Shown here in pieces: positions 38,129 through 45,868 of a stretch of DNA of 64,000 nucleotides. Under the pieces are notes generated by a model. It saw only the letters and a list, made by a program, of their open reading frames with translations, searched no databases and was not told the DNA's origin. The DNA is from Kushneria phyllosphaerae (lineage in GTDB: Bacteria > Pseudomonadota > Gammaproteobacteria > Pseudomonadales > Halomonadaceae): positions 1,263,587 through 1,327,586 of the forward strand of contig NZ_ONZI01000001.1 in NCBI RefSeq assembly GCF_900312995.1. Direction: 5' to 3'. The translations under genes and the position numbers were made by a program. The stretch's first letter is position 1. Every line of letters starts with the position of its first letter.

Positions 38129-38648
38129 GGGGCAATATGCGCATGCGCGCTATACGCTGCGCTGGTGGTGGCTATCGCTGGCCGTCATCGTGCTGGATCT
38201 GGGGGCCAAGGCGTGGGCCAGCATGTCGCTTGCCTACGCGCGCCCGGTGGAAGTGCTGCCGTTTTTCAATTTGACGCTTTTGCACAATACCGGCGCGGCC
38301 TTCAGCTTTCTGTCGGAGCATGCGGGCTGGCAGCGCTGGCTGTTTGCGCTGATCGCTGTCGGCGCCGTGATTGCGTTGAGTATCTGGCTGGCTCGGCTTG
38401 AGCGCCATGACCGGCTCAATCAGGTGTCGATCTCGCTGATTATCGGCGGCGCCATCGGCAATCTTTTTGATCGGGTGGTGCACGGCTACGTGGTGGATTT
38501 TCTATCCTTTCACTGGCAGGGCTGGTACTACCCGGCCTTTAATCTGGCGGATACGGCCATCACGCTGGGAGCCTTGGGCATTATCATCGGCTCGTTCAAG
38601 CGTGACAAAAAAGACACTTCATCAGCGGAGCGTCATCATGAAGGATAA
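38121..38648 (+). CDS. lspA: Lipoprotein signal peptidase
   Basis: 175 aa, four membrane helices. It cuts prolipoproteins before the lipidated Cys, in the inner membrane. The catalytic Asp pair lies in [15 protein letters not shown] and [10 protein letters not shown], and the NTGAAFSFL block is present. ATGCCTAA lets its start overlap the ileS stop by 8 bases, so translation is coupled. The fkpB gene overlaps its own end by 11 bases. Confidence 0.97.
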   Translation: MPKGQYAHARYTLRWWWLSLAVIVLDLGAKAWASMSLAYARPVEVLPFFNLTLLHNTGAAFSFLSEHAGWQRWLFALIAVGAVIALSIWLARLERHDRLNQVSISLIIGGAIGNLFDRVVHGYVVDFLSFHWQGWYYPAFNLADTAITLGALGIIIGSFKRDKKDTSSAERHHEG

Positions 38649-39123
38649 GTCTGCAGGGCAGGGCGACAGCGACGCAGCGCTGGTCGCCGATGACAACATG
38701 ACGATCGCCATCCATTTTACCCTGCGGCTGGAAGATGGCACCGAGGTGGATACCACTCGTGGCAAGCGCCAGGCCGAGTTTGTCTTCGGCGACGGCAATC
38801 TGCCCCCCGGATTTGAAAAGCCGATCCGGGGCATGCGAGTGGGGGAAACCCGCACAAGCGATGTGGCGCCGGAACACGCCTTTGGCCCCTGGAACCCTCA
38901 AAACGTGCAGATGCTCAAGCGTGCAGACTTCGAGGATCAGGAGGCGTTGGAGGAGGGGGTGGTCATGTCCTTTGCTGACCCGACCGGTGGGGGCGAGCTG
39001 CCCGGGGTCATCAAGTCAGTGGATGAGCGCCAGGTCGAGGTGGATTTCAACCATCCGCTGGCCGGACGTACGTTGACCTTTGACGTCGAAGTGCTCGATA
39101 TCACGCCCGCCACGACCCACTGA
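38638..39123 (+). CDS. fkpB: FKBP-type peptidyl-prolyl isomerase, SlpA/FkpB type
   Basis: 161 aa. A cytoplasmic FKBP with an inserted flap: FTLRLEDGTEVDTT at the start, FVFGDGNLPPGFEKPIRGM, then GETRTSDVAPEHAFG and LAGRTLTFDVEVLDI at the end match SlpA. It helps fold proteins by turning proline bonds. The ATG at 38638 lies inside the end of lspA with GGAG before it. It is a member of the ileS-lspA-fkpB-ispH run. Confidence 0.95.
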   Translation: MKDKSAGQGDSDAALVADDNMTIAIHFTLRLEDGTEVDTTRGKRQAEFVFGDGNLPPGFEKPIRGMRVGETRTSDVAPEHAFGPWNPQNVQMLKRADFEDQEALEEGVVMSFADPTGGGELPGVIKSVDERQVEVDFNHPLAGRTLTFDVEVLDITPATTH

Positions 39124-39220
39124 CAGCATTTCATGATGGGGTCAGTCGACCCCATCGCCGTTCGCCCATCAGCGTCCTGATGTGCGACACTGACACCATT
39201 ATTCAATAGCGAGGTGGCCC

Positions 39221-40174
39221 ATGCAGATCAGGCTGGCCAATCCACGTGGTTTTTGTGCAGGCGTCGATCGCGCCATCGATATCGTCAATCGGGCGCTTGA
39301 TGTGTTCGGCGCACCGATTTATGTTCGCCATGAAGTGGTTCATAACCGCTACGTGGTGGAGACGCTGCGCGAGCGCGGCGCCATCTTTGTCGAGGAACTT
39401 GATGCCATCCCCGACGACAATATCGTCATCTTCTCGGCGCATGGCGTGTCACGTGCCGTGCAGCAGGAGGCCGAGCGCCGCGGTCTGCGGATCTTTGATG
39501 CTACCTGCCCGCTGGTGACCAAGGTCCATATGGAAGTGCTGCGGTACGCCAGACGCGGCCATGAGTGCATTTTGATCGGCCACGCCGGGCATCCGGAAGT
39601 CGAAGGCACCATGGGGCGTTATGACGAAAGCTACGGCGGCGCCATCTATCTGGTCGAAGATGAGGCTGATGCTCGGGCGCTGAAGGTCAAAAACCCCGAA
39701 AATCTGTCCTTTGTGACCCAGACGACGCTGTCGATGGATGACACTTCAAAGGTCATCGATGCTCTGAAGGAAACCTTCCCGGCCATCCAGGGCCCGCGCA
39801 AGGATGACATCTGTTACGCCACCCAGAATCGTCAGGACGCCGTGCGCGAGCTGGCCGAGCAGTGTGACGTTCTGCTGGTGGTCGGCAGTGCCAACAGCTC
39901 GAATTCCAATCGCCTGGCCGAACTGGCCGAGCGCATGGGGACGCCGGCATGGTTGATCGATGATGCCGGGTCGATGCAGGGCGAGTGGTTTGCAAACTGT
40001 CAGGTGGTAGGGGTGACCGCCGGGGCCAGTGCGCCCGAGGTGCTGGTCAGAGGCGTGATCGATCGTCTCAAGGAACTGGGCGGTCAGGAGCCCGAAGAGC
40101 TTGCCGGGCGTGAGGAGACCATTACCTTCTCCATGCCGAAGGAGCTGCGCGAGAAGGTGATCGTCAGCGCCTGA
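39221..40174 (+). CDS. ispH: 4-hydroxy-3-methylbut-2-enyl diphosphate reductase
   Basis: 317 aa. The last step of the MEP pathway, giving IPP and DMAPP. The three cluster cysteines are in [12 protein letters not shown] (Cys13 region), [10 protein letters not shown] and [10 protein letters not shown]. Other conserved blocks are [15 protein letters not shown] and [10 protein letters not shown]. This makes the isoprenoid units that ispB, and perhaps crtZ products, need. crtZ begins 19 bases after the stop codon. Confidence 0.97.
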   Translation: MQIRLANPRGFCAGVDRAIDIVNRALDVFGAPIYVRHEVVHNRYVVETLRERGAIFVEELDAIPDDNIVIFSAHGVSRAVQQEAERRGLRIFDATCPLVTKVHMEVLRYARRGHECILIGHAGHPEVEGTMGRYDESYGGAIYLVEDEADARALKVKNPENLSFVTQTTLSMDDTSKVIDALKETFPAIQGPRKDDICYATQNRQDAVRELAEQCDVLLVVGSANSSNSNRLAELAERMGTPAWLIDDAGSMQGEWFANCQVVGVTAGASAPEVLVRGVIDRLKELGGQEPEELAGREETITFSMPKELREKVIVSA

Positions 40175-40193
40175 CATCCACTGGGAGGCCTGT

Positions 40194-40667
40194 ATGGGAG
40201 ATCTGCTGCTCTGGGTGATGCTGTTTGTGCTGGCGTTTGCCGGCATGGAGTTCGTGGCCTGGTTTACGCATCGCTATATCATGCACGGCTTTCTGTGGTG
40301 CTTGCATCGCTCACACCACAGCGAACGCCATGGGCTTTTTGAGCTTAACGATCTGTTTGCGGTCTTTTTTGCACTGCCCTCGGTAGTACTGATCTACAAC
40401 GGGCTCAATGGCCATGCCTTCCAGCTGGCGCTTGGGCTGGGCATTGCCGCTTACGGGCTGGTCTATTTCATGTTTCATGATGGGCTGGTGCATCGGCGCT
40501 TCCCGGTGCCGTTCAGTCGCCGTCAGCACTTCTGGAAAAAGCGTATTCAGGCTCACCGCATGCATCACGCTGTGGAGACAAAAGAAGGTGCCGTCTCCTT
40601 CGGGTTTTTGATCACCAGACCCGTTGAGCGTCTCAAACGCGAACTGGCCAACCGGCGCCGGTCCTGA
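40194..40667 (+). CDS. crtZ: Beta-carotene hydroxylase (CrtZ-type fatty acid hydroxylase superfamily)
   Basis: 157 aa, three or four hydrophobic segments. The di-iron histidine pattern of CrtZ is complete: H26xxxxH31, H38xxHH42, H95xxxxH100 and H121xxHH125, in HRYIMHGF, LHRSHH, HDGLVHRRFP and HRMHHA. Such enzymes hydroxylate beta-ionone rings, giving zeaxanthin from beta-carotene. It lies 19 bp after ispH with GGGAGG before its ATG, so it is probably co-transcribed. No crtE, B, I or Y is in the window. An unknown ring or lipid substrate is possible. Confidence 0.88.
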   Translation: MGDLLLWVMLFVLAFAGMEFVAWFTHRYIMHGFLWCLHRSHHSERHGLFELNDLFAVFFALPSVVLIYNGLNGHAFQLALGLGIAAYGLVYFMFHDGLVHRRFPVPFSRRQHFWKKRIQAHRMHHAVETKEGAVSFGFLITRPVERLKRELANRRRS

Positions 40668-40680
40668 GATAGTCGCTTCC

Positions 40681-40714
40681 GCCTGCTTCAATTCTCATTG
40701 AAGCAGGCTCCTCT
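40681..40714 (+). terminator. Terminator-like hairpin after crtZ
   Basis: A perfect 12-bp stem (40681-40692 with 40697-40708) and TCTC loop, followed by a pyrimidine-rich tail. It probably ends the ispH-crtZ transcript before the pilus genes. Confidence 0.6.
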
Positions 40715-40773
40715 CTTCTCAAGTTCTGACACGATCATGCCGATAGGAGCGCTGTTCAGCGCCCGGATTCGAC

Positions 40774-41349
40774 ATGATGTCTCACACGTGTATGCCCGCC
40801 CAGCGCGGCTTTTCCCTGCTGGAAGTCCTGGTCGCCATGGTGGTGCTGAGTCTTGGCGCCATGGGCGTTATGGGCCTTGTGTTGCACGCCCAGCAGGCCA
40901 ACGAACAGGCCCTGCAGCGTGGCCGCGCCACGCTGCTGGTCAACGACATGCTGGAGCGGCTGCGCGCCAATGCTACCCGTGAGGCGATGGTCGTCTACAA
41001 CGTCGGGGAGCGCGCCAATGCTCCCATCGGTGATCAACAGCAGCAGGGTGGTAGTGATTGCCGGCAGATGAACTGCGACAGTCAGGCACTGGCACGTTTT
41101 GATCTCGCCGACTGGGAGCATCAGCTCATGCAGGCGCAGGGTGAGCACCGCCGCCTTGACGGTCTACCGCAGGCTCATGCCTGCATCAGTGTCACGACGC
41201 AGGCGCAGCGATTTGATGCCACCGTCACACTGGCCTGGCACGGTACCGGAATGGGTCATCATGGCGATGGGATCTGTGGCAGTGCCGACATTACCAGCGC
41301 CCGTCAAAGTGTCACCGCCAGCAGCCGTTATTCCCCGGGCCGCGGCTGA
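40774..41349 (+). CDS. pilV: Type IV pilus minor pilin PilV
   Basis: 191 aa. A class III prepilin leader (QRG|FSLLEVLVAM), with the Glu5 that guides pilin assembly, is followed by a 20-residue hydrophobic helix. The middle holds ERLRANA, common in PilV. Minor pilins prime the type IV pilus and carry PilY1 to the tip. Two ATG codons stand in tandem at 40774 and 40777, with no clear ribosome site. Start of a tight pilV-pilW-pilX-pilY1 run with overlapping ends. Confidence 0.88.
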   Translation: MMSHTCMPAQRGFSLLEVLVAMVVLSLGAMGVMGLVLHAQQANEQALQRGRATLLVNDMLERLRANATREAMVVYNVGERANAPIGDQQQQGGSDCRQMNCDSQALARFDLADWEHQLMQAQGEHRRLDGLPQAHACISVTTQAQRFDATVTLAWHGTGMGHHGDGICGSADITSARQSVTASSRYSPGRG

Positions 41350-42263
41350 TGACATTTGCCTCTCCATCTGCGCATGCTCAGCGAGGCGTCACCCTGCTTG
41401 AAATGATGATCGCCATGGCGCTGGGCCTGATGGTGCTCTCAGCCGTGATCGTGCTCTACATGCAGACCGCGCGCACCTTTCAACAGCAGCATGCCATGGC
41501 CGACCTGCAGGTCAGAGGACGCATGGCCACGCAGCTGCTGGGCGAGGAACTGCGCCGCACCGGGTTCTGGGGTGAGATCATGTCGCCGCAGCGTGATGAC
41601 AAGTGCAGCGATATAAGTCACTTCACCGAGATTGCCTGTGCCCTGCCGGTCTGGGGCGGTGAAGTCACTCAGGCCAAAACGCTGGGTCTTGTGCCGCAAA
41701 GCGCTGTAACCCTGGATAGCAGCGCTTCACGTCCTTCCGCCGTTGTGGCGATCCGATACGCCGATCATGGCAACGGCAGTTGCCTGACGCTCGATCCCCT
41801 GCGACACCTCACCCTTGATCAGCCCTGTCAGGGCAACTGGCACTATCACGCCGGTATCTATTACCTGCGTATGGTCGATGATGCGTATAGCGGAGAAAGC
41901 GTGCCGGCACTCTACGTCTACCGACGCAGCGCGTCGGGAAATTACGCCAGCAGCGAAATTGTGCGCCATGTTGAAGCCCTTGAGGTGGAGTGGGGCCGTG
42001 ATGATAGCGGCGATGGCAGCGCCAATCGTTTTTATAACAGCGAAGCCGTGTCTCAGTGGAAGCCCGGGGACTGGGACCGCGTGGTCGCAGCGCGGATTTA
42101 CATGGTGATGCGCAGCGAAAAAATGGCGCAGCCGATGCCGGCGCGTGAGTTTCTGGTGGCCGGGCGCGCTATTACCTTTGGGGCCGACCACTATCAGCGG
42201 CGCCTTTTTGTGACCACAGCGACGCTGCGCAATGGCCGTCTCAGGGGGGCATATGGTCTCTGA
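41349..42263 (+). CDS. pilW: Type IV pilus minor pilin PilW
   Basis: 304 aa. The leader QRG|VTLLEMMIAMALGLMVLSAV is a prepilin peptidase site with Glu5. Further on, GFWGEIMSP resembles the FxG(F/Y)WG pattern of PilW. The ATG overlaps the pilV stop (TGATG), and its end overlaps pilX by 11 bases. It helps build the pilus tip with PilV and PilX. Confidence 0.9.
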   Translation: MTFASPSAHAQRGVTLLEMMIAMALGLMVLSAVIVLYMQTARTFQQQHAMADLQVRGRMATQLLGEELRRTGFWGEIMSPQRDDKCSDISHFTEIACALPVWGGEVTQAKTLGLVPQSAVTLDSSASRPSAVVAIRYADHGNGSCLTLDPLRHLTLDQPCQGNWHYHAGIYYLRMVDDAYSGESVPALYVYRRSASGNYASSEIVRHVEALEVEWGRDDSGDGSANRFYNSEAVSQWKPGDWDRVVAARIYMVMRSEKMAQPMPAREFLVAGRAITFGADHYQRRLFVTTATLRNGRLRGAYGL

Positions 42264-42750
42264 TCAACGCCAGGGCGGCTTTACACTGGTTATCGGTTTG
42301 ATTCTACTGGCGGCCATGACGGTACTGGCCGTCTCGCTGGCCCAGCGCGGGCTGCTGGATACCCGGCTGGCGCACTACGCCGAGACCGGCGTGCAGCGTT
42401 TTCAACAGCAGGACGGAGAGATCGAAGCGCAGCTGGCGCGTCTTGAAACGCTCATGCCGGCCTATCTGGCAACGCCCTGTAGCAACCGTGTGGCGGCGCC
42501 GGAAGCCGATGCACAGTGGAGCGTTCAGCGCCTGTGTCTTGATGATGACCAGGTGGGGCTTTCAAGCGCCGTTCGTGAACAGCTCGAACGGCGCTATGCC
42601 ACAAGCCTTGCCGCCCCCGGCAACCAGGCGCTGAAACACTACGGCTATTTCAACCTGCGCGTTGTGCCGGAAGATTTTGATGCTTCCCGGGACCAGGATC
42701 GTGGGATCTATCAGGGTGTGGTGACCTTGAGTACGGGAGGTGCGCCATGA
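42253..42750 (+). CDS. pilX: Type IV pilus minor pilin PilX
   Basis: 165 aa from the ATG at 42253, with a CAGGGGGG site. The leader is QGG|FTLVIGLILLAAM; there is no Glu at position 5 (Val-Ile instead), as is usual for PilX. The rest is polar and weakly conserved. Its stop overlaps the pilY1 start (ATGA). Confidence 0.82.
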   Translation: MVSDQRQGGFTLVIGLILLAAMTVLAVSLAQRGLLDTRLAHYAETGVQRFQQQDGEIEAQLARLETLMPAYLATPCSNRVAAPEADAQWSVQRLCLDDDQVGLSSAVREQLERRYATSLAAPGNQALKHYGYFNLRVVPEDFDASRDQDRGIYQGVVTLSTGGAP

Positions 42751-45700
42751 TGGGAATCTGTTCGTACAAGTGCTGGCAGCAGTGGCTGATGTTCGTCGTG
42801 CTGATGACCTGTCTGGCCGTCTCGCAGGTGGCGCGTGGCGATGACGTGGACATCTATCTGCCGGCCTATCAGGCGAGTGGCGGCGGCGGACAGCCGCAAG
42901 TCATGCTGATTATTGATACCTCGGCGAGCATGAAGGAAACGGTAGGTAACAGCCGACAGTCCCGTCTGCAAGTGACAAAGGACATCGTCAGTGGGCTGGT
43001 CAGCAAGCATCCGGGTATTAACTTCTCCCTGAGTGTCTTCAACGATAATCGTGCGCAAATCCAGTGCAACTGGTTTGGCACCAACTGCCAGGTTCAGGAG
43101 CTTTATAACGGTGGTCGTGTTGTTCAGGCCTTTACCAATACGCCCCGCCAGAGTGGCAGCGAGCGCCTGTCGCTTTTAAACACCATCAATGCCTTGCAGG
43201 CCAATACATCCACTCCATTGTGCGAGACCATGGCCGAGGTATACCGTTATATTCAGGGCCAGTCAGTCACGTATGGCAAGGACAGTAACAGTGTAGAACC
43301 CCTGCGCGATCGCAATGCCGAAGATAACAACGGTAATTACCGCCGTCCGCTGAGGGCCTGTGAAAATGTCTATGTCATTTATATGACTGACGGCATTCCG
43401 CAATGGGATACCAGTGCCAATGCCGCCATACACACACTGACCGGCAAGACCTGTGGCGTTTATGACGCCGTGGATCCGCTGGACTCGACGCGGGTATCGC
43501 GACAGGAAAACTGCCTGCCCCAATTGACACGCTTCATGGCCGAGAAGGATCTGGCTTCCAATTTATCCGGCACGCAGCACGCCTATACCTTTACCATCGG
43601 CTTTACCACACAGCAGCGGCTCCTTGAAGATGCGGCTCAACCGCCGCCTGGCATCTCGCAGGGATATTATGAAGCCAACGATCGCGATGGTCTGGATCTG
43701 GCCTTCAGCCGAATTCTGGGCAGCATCATCGAAAACGAGATTCAGACCCAGCGTTTTAGTACGGCCGCCAACATTGATGGGAACGAAAATCTGGAACTTG
43801 TCTATTCCCCCGGCTTTCTGCCGCGTGGCTACGTTCCCTGGACCGGTAACCTGAAAAAGTTTGCCGTGGACACCCGTCAGCCGGCCAATCCGGTTAAAAG
43901 GGATCTCTGGAGTCGTGGGATTACCGAAATTGCCGCGCCGGATAGCGTTGAGCAGGGAGGCGCCGGCGCGCGCATTCGAGAGCAGGTTGTGACCGGTAGA
44001 ACGCTCTATACCGATGTCGGCAAAAATGCCGTTTTCGGCTCCCTGGCAAGGCCCAATACGCAAAAAAGTCTTGATGCCGACGGAGTTGATAACCGTGCCC
44101 TGGCGGTGCTGGGGCAGGCCGGCTATACCCCTCGGCAGCTGGCGGACTGGGTGTATGGGCTGGATGTCACCAATGACAGCGAGACGAATATCAGGCCGTG
44201 GGTAATGGGCGATATCGTTCACTCGCAGCCGCTGGCCATCAACTATGGCTGCGCCGATACGGCCTCTGATTGCCCGATCGATAAACAGCGTATCCGTATC
44301 TTTGCCGGCACCAACGAGGGGCTGCTCCACGCGATAGACGACGCCAACGGGAGTGAGCGCTGGGCCTTCTGGCCGCGCGAATCGGCGAGTATGGCCGTGT
44401 ATCGAATGCTCAACACCCGACCCGAATATCCGTGGCCGGAGAGCGGTGGCGGTCAACAATATTTTTCCCAGTCGACCCATTACGGCGTGGATGGCTCCCC
44501 GGGGGCCTGGCTTGACTACGATGTGGCGCCTAATTCGGCGGGCAAGCGTCATGTGACGCTTGAAAATGCGGTACTGGCGTTTGGATTTGGCCGCGGCGGT
44601 CGCGGTTATTACGGCCTGGATGTGATCGACCCGGATGCGCCGAAAATGGCCTGGCACACCGTGGCGCCCGACTGGGGGCAGAGCTGGTCCACGCCGGTGG
44701 CGGCCACGCTGGCAGATGGTCGCGCTGTATTTCTGGTGGGCATGGGCTACGACATCATGGCAGGTCATCAGGCCAGCCCCGCTACAGCCCGCTTTGGCAC
44801 AGGCATGGCGGTCATTGATGCCCAAAAAGGAACCATTATCGCCTCGCTCAAGGGGCCGGCAGATAGTGTGCCGGCCACCATTACTCCAGTGGATCGAGAC
44901 TTTGATGGGGCGTTAGATGGCGCTTTTTTTGGCGATACCGGAGGCAGTATCTGGTTCGCTGACCTGCAATTGGGCGATAACGGCAGGGGCAGAAAAAGAA
45001 CAATAGCAGACTGGCAGCTTCACCAGTTGGCTGCTCTTGGGCGTCATGATCAAGACGGTGTCGATCGGAGTTTTTTTAATCGGGCCAATCTCGTGCGCAC
45101 CTATCTGGATCAAAAGCCCGTGGATCTTTTGATGCTGGGCAGTGGCGACCGTGCCAACCCGCTTCGCCGTGGTAGTCGAGACGCCTTTTATATTATTGAC
45201 GTCAGTCGATGGCTTGATGGTTCCCTTGAGACCAGCACACCCGGCATACTCAACAATAATGATCTAATTGAAGCGTTGGCCGAGGCCTCCACCTATACGC
45301 TTCGTGCACCGGTGGACCAGCAGGGGTATCTGAACATGAAAGCCTTTCGAGGCTGGCGGCTGATGCTGCCTGTCGAGGAAAAGGTGTTATCAGATGCTTC
45401 CACGATCGCCGGTAATACGCTTTTTACGACCTACCAGCCCGAAGTGTCTGCCGACATGTGCATGGCTGCGCGCGGTACTTCACAACTCTACGGTTTTTCC
45501 CTGCCGGTCTGGCATGACGATGGGCATCGACATGAACAGCAGGCGGCCACGGTCAAAAGTGCCGATATGGGGAGCTACCTGCAGGAAACGCCCGCCTTTT
45601 TGATAGAGGGGCTGCGAACTCGCGTTCTGGACAGCGAGAGAGCCCGTTTGGTCGCAGAGGTGTTGAAAGACGACAAAGGCACATCGGCCAACGGCGACGA

Positions 45701-45785
45701 GAATGGCTGCGGTCAGTATGATGCCGAGGACGGCGCCTTTCGTGAATGTCTGGTCACGTCACCACTGTGGTGGTACCAGCAGTAA
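42747..45785 (+). CDS. pilY1: Pilus tip adhesin/sensor PilY1
   Basis: 1012 aa. A signal peptide spans 1-31 (WLMFVVLMTCLAVSQVARG). The N-terminal part is a von Willebrand A-like domain with MIDAS DTSAS at 57-61. The C-terminal half is the PilY1 beta-propeller (about 470-860), with GTNEGLLHAIDD, LAFGFGRGGRGYYGLDV and the calcium site DRDFDGALD at 716-724 in DxDxDxxxD form. It is expected at the pilus tip or outer membrane, controlling extension and surface sensing. The minor pilin genes upstream overlap it. Confidence 0.93.
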   Translation: MMGICSYKCWQQWLMFVVLMTCLAVSQVARGDDVDIYLPAYQASGGGGQPQVMLIIDTSASMKETVGNSRQSRLQVTKDIVSGLVSKHPGINFSLSVFNDNRAQIQCNWFGTNCQVQELYNGGRVVQAFTNTPRQSGSERLSLLNTINALQANTSTPLCETMAEVYRYIQGQSVTYGKDSNSVEPLRDRNAEDNNGNYRRPLRACENVYVIYMTDGIPQWDTSANAAIHTLTGKTCGVYDAVDPLDSTRVSRQENCLPQLTRFMAEKDLASNLSGTQHAYTFTIGFTTQQRLLEDAAQPPPGISQGYYEANDRDGLDLAFSRILGSIIENEIQTQRFSTAANIDGNENLELVYSPGFLPRGYVPWTGNLKKFAVDTRQPANPVKRDLWSRGITEIAAPDSVEQGGAGARIREQVVTGRTLYTDVGKNAVFGSLARPNTQKSLDADGVDNRALAVLGQAGYTPRQLADWVYGLDVTNDSETNIRPWVMGDIVHSQPLAINYGCADTASDCPIDKQRIRIFAGTNEGLLHAIDDANGSERWAFWPRESASMAVYRMLNTRPEYPWPESGGGQQYFSQSTHYGVDGSPGAWLDYDVAPNSAGKRHVTLENAVLAFGFGRGGRGYYGLDVIDPDAPKMAWHTVAPDWGQSWSTPVAATLADGRAVFLVGMGYDIMAGHQASPATARFGTGMAVIDAQKGTIIASLKGPADSVPATITPVDRDFDGALDGAFFGDTGGSIWFADLQLGDNGRGRKRTIADWQLHQLAALGRHDQDGVDRSFFNRANLVRTYLDQKPVDLLMLGSGDRANPLRRGSRDAFYIIDVSRWLDGSLETSTPGILNNNDLIEALAEASTYTLRAPVDQQGYLNMKAFRGWRLMLPVEEKVLSDASTIAGNTLFTTYQPEVSADMCMAARGTSQLYGFSLPVWHDDGHRHEQQAATVKSADMGSYLQETPAFLIEGLRTRVLDSERARLVAEVLKDDKGTSANGDENGCGQYDAEDGAFRECLVTSPLWWYQQ

Positions 45786-45868
45786 CCGTGGCGCATACCG
45801 TGTATACGAAAAAAATGCATCAGGCAGTCGCATAACAATGGCCCCGAAGGGCAGGGTGCAGGGAACAG

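Noticed and set aside
43563..44825. 420-codon frame antisense to pilY1
   Set aside because: Shadow of a clear PilY1 gene, with low-complexity basic composition and no known domain.
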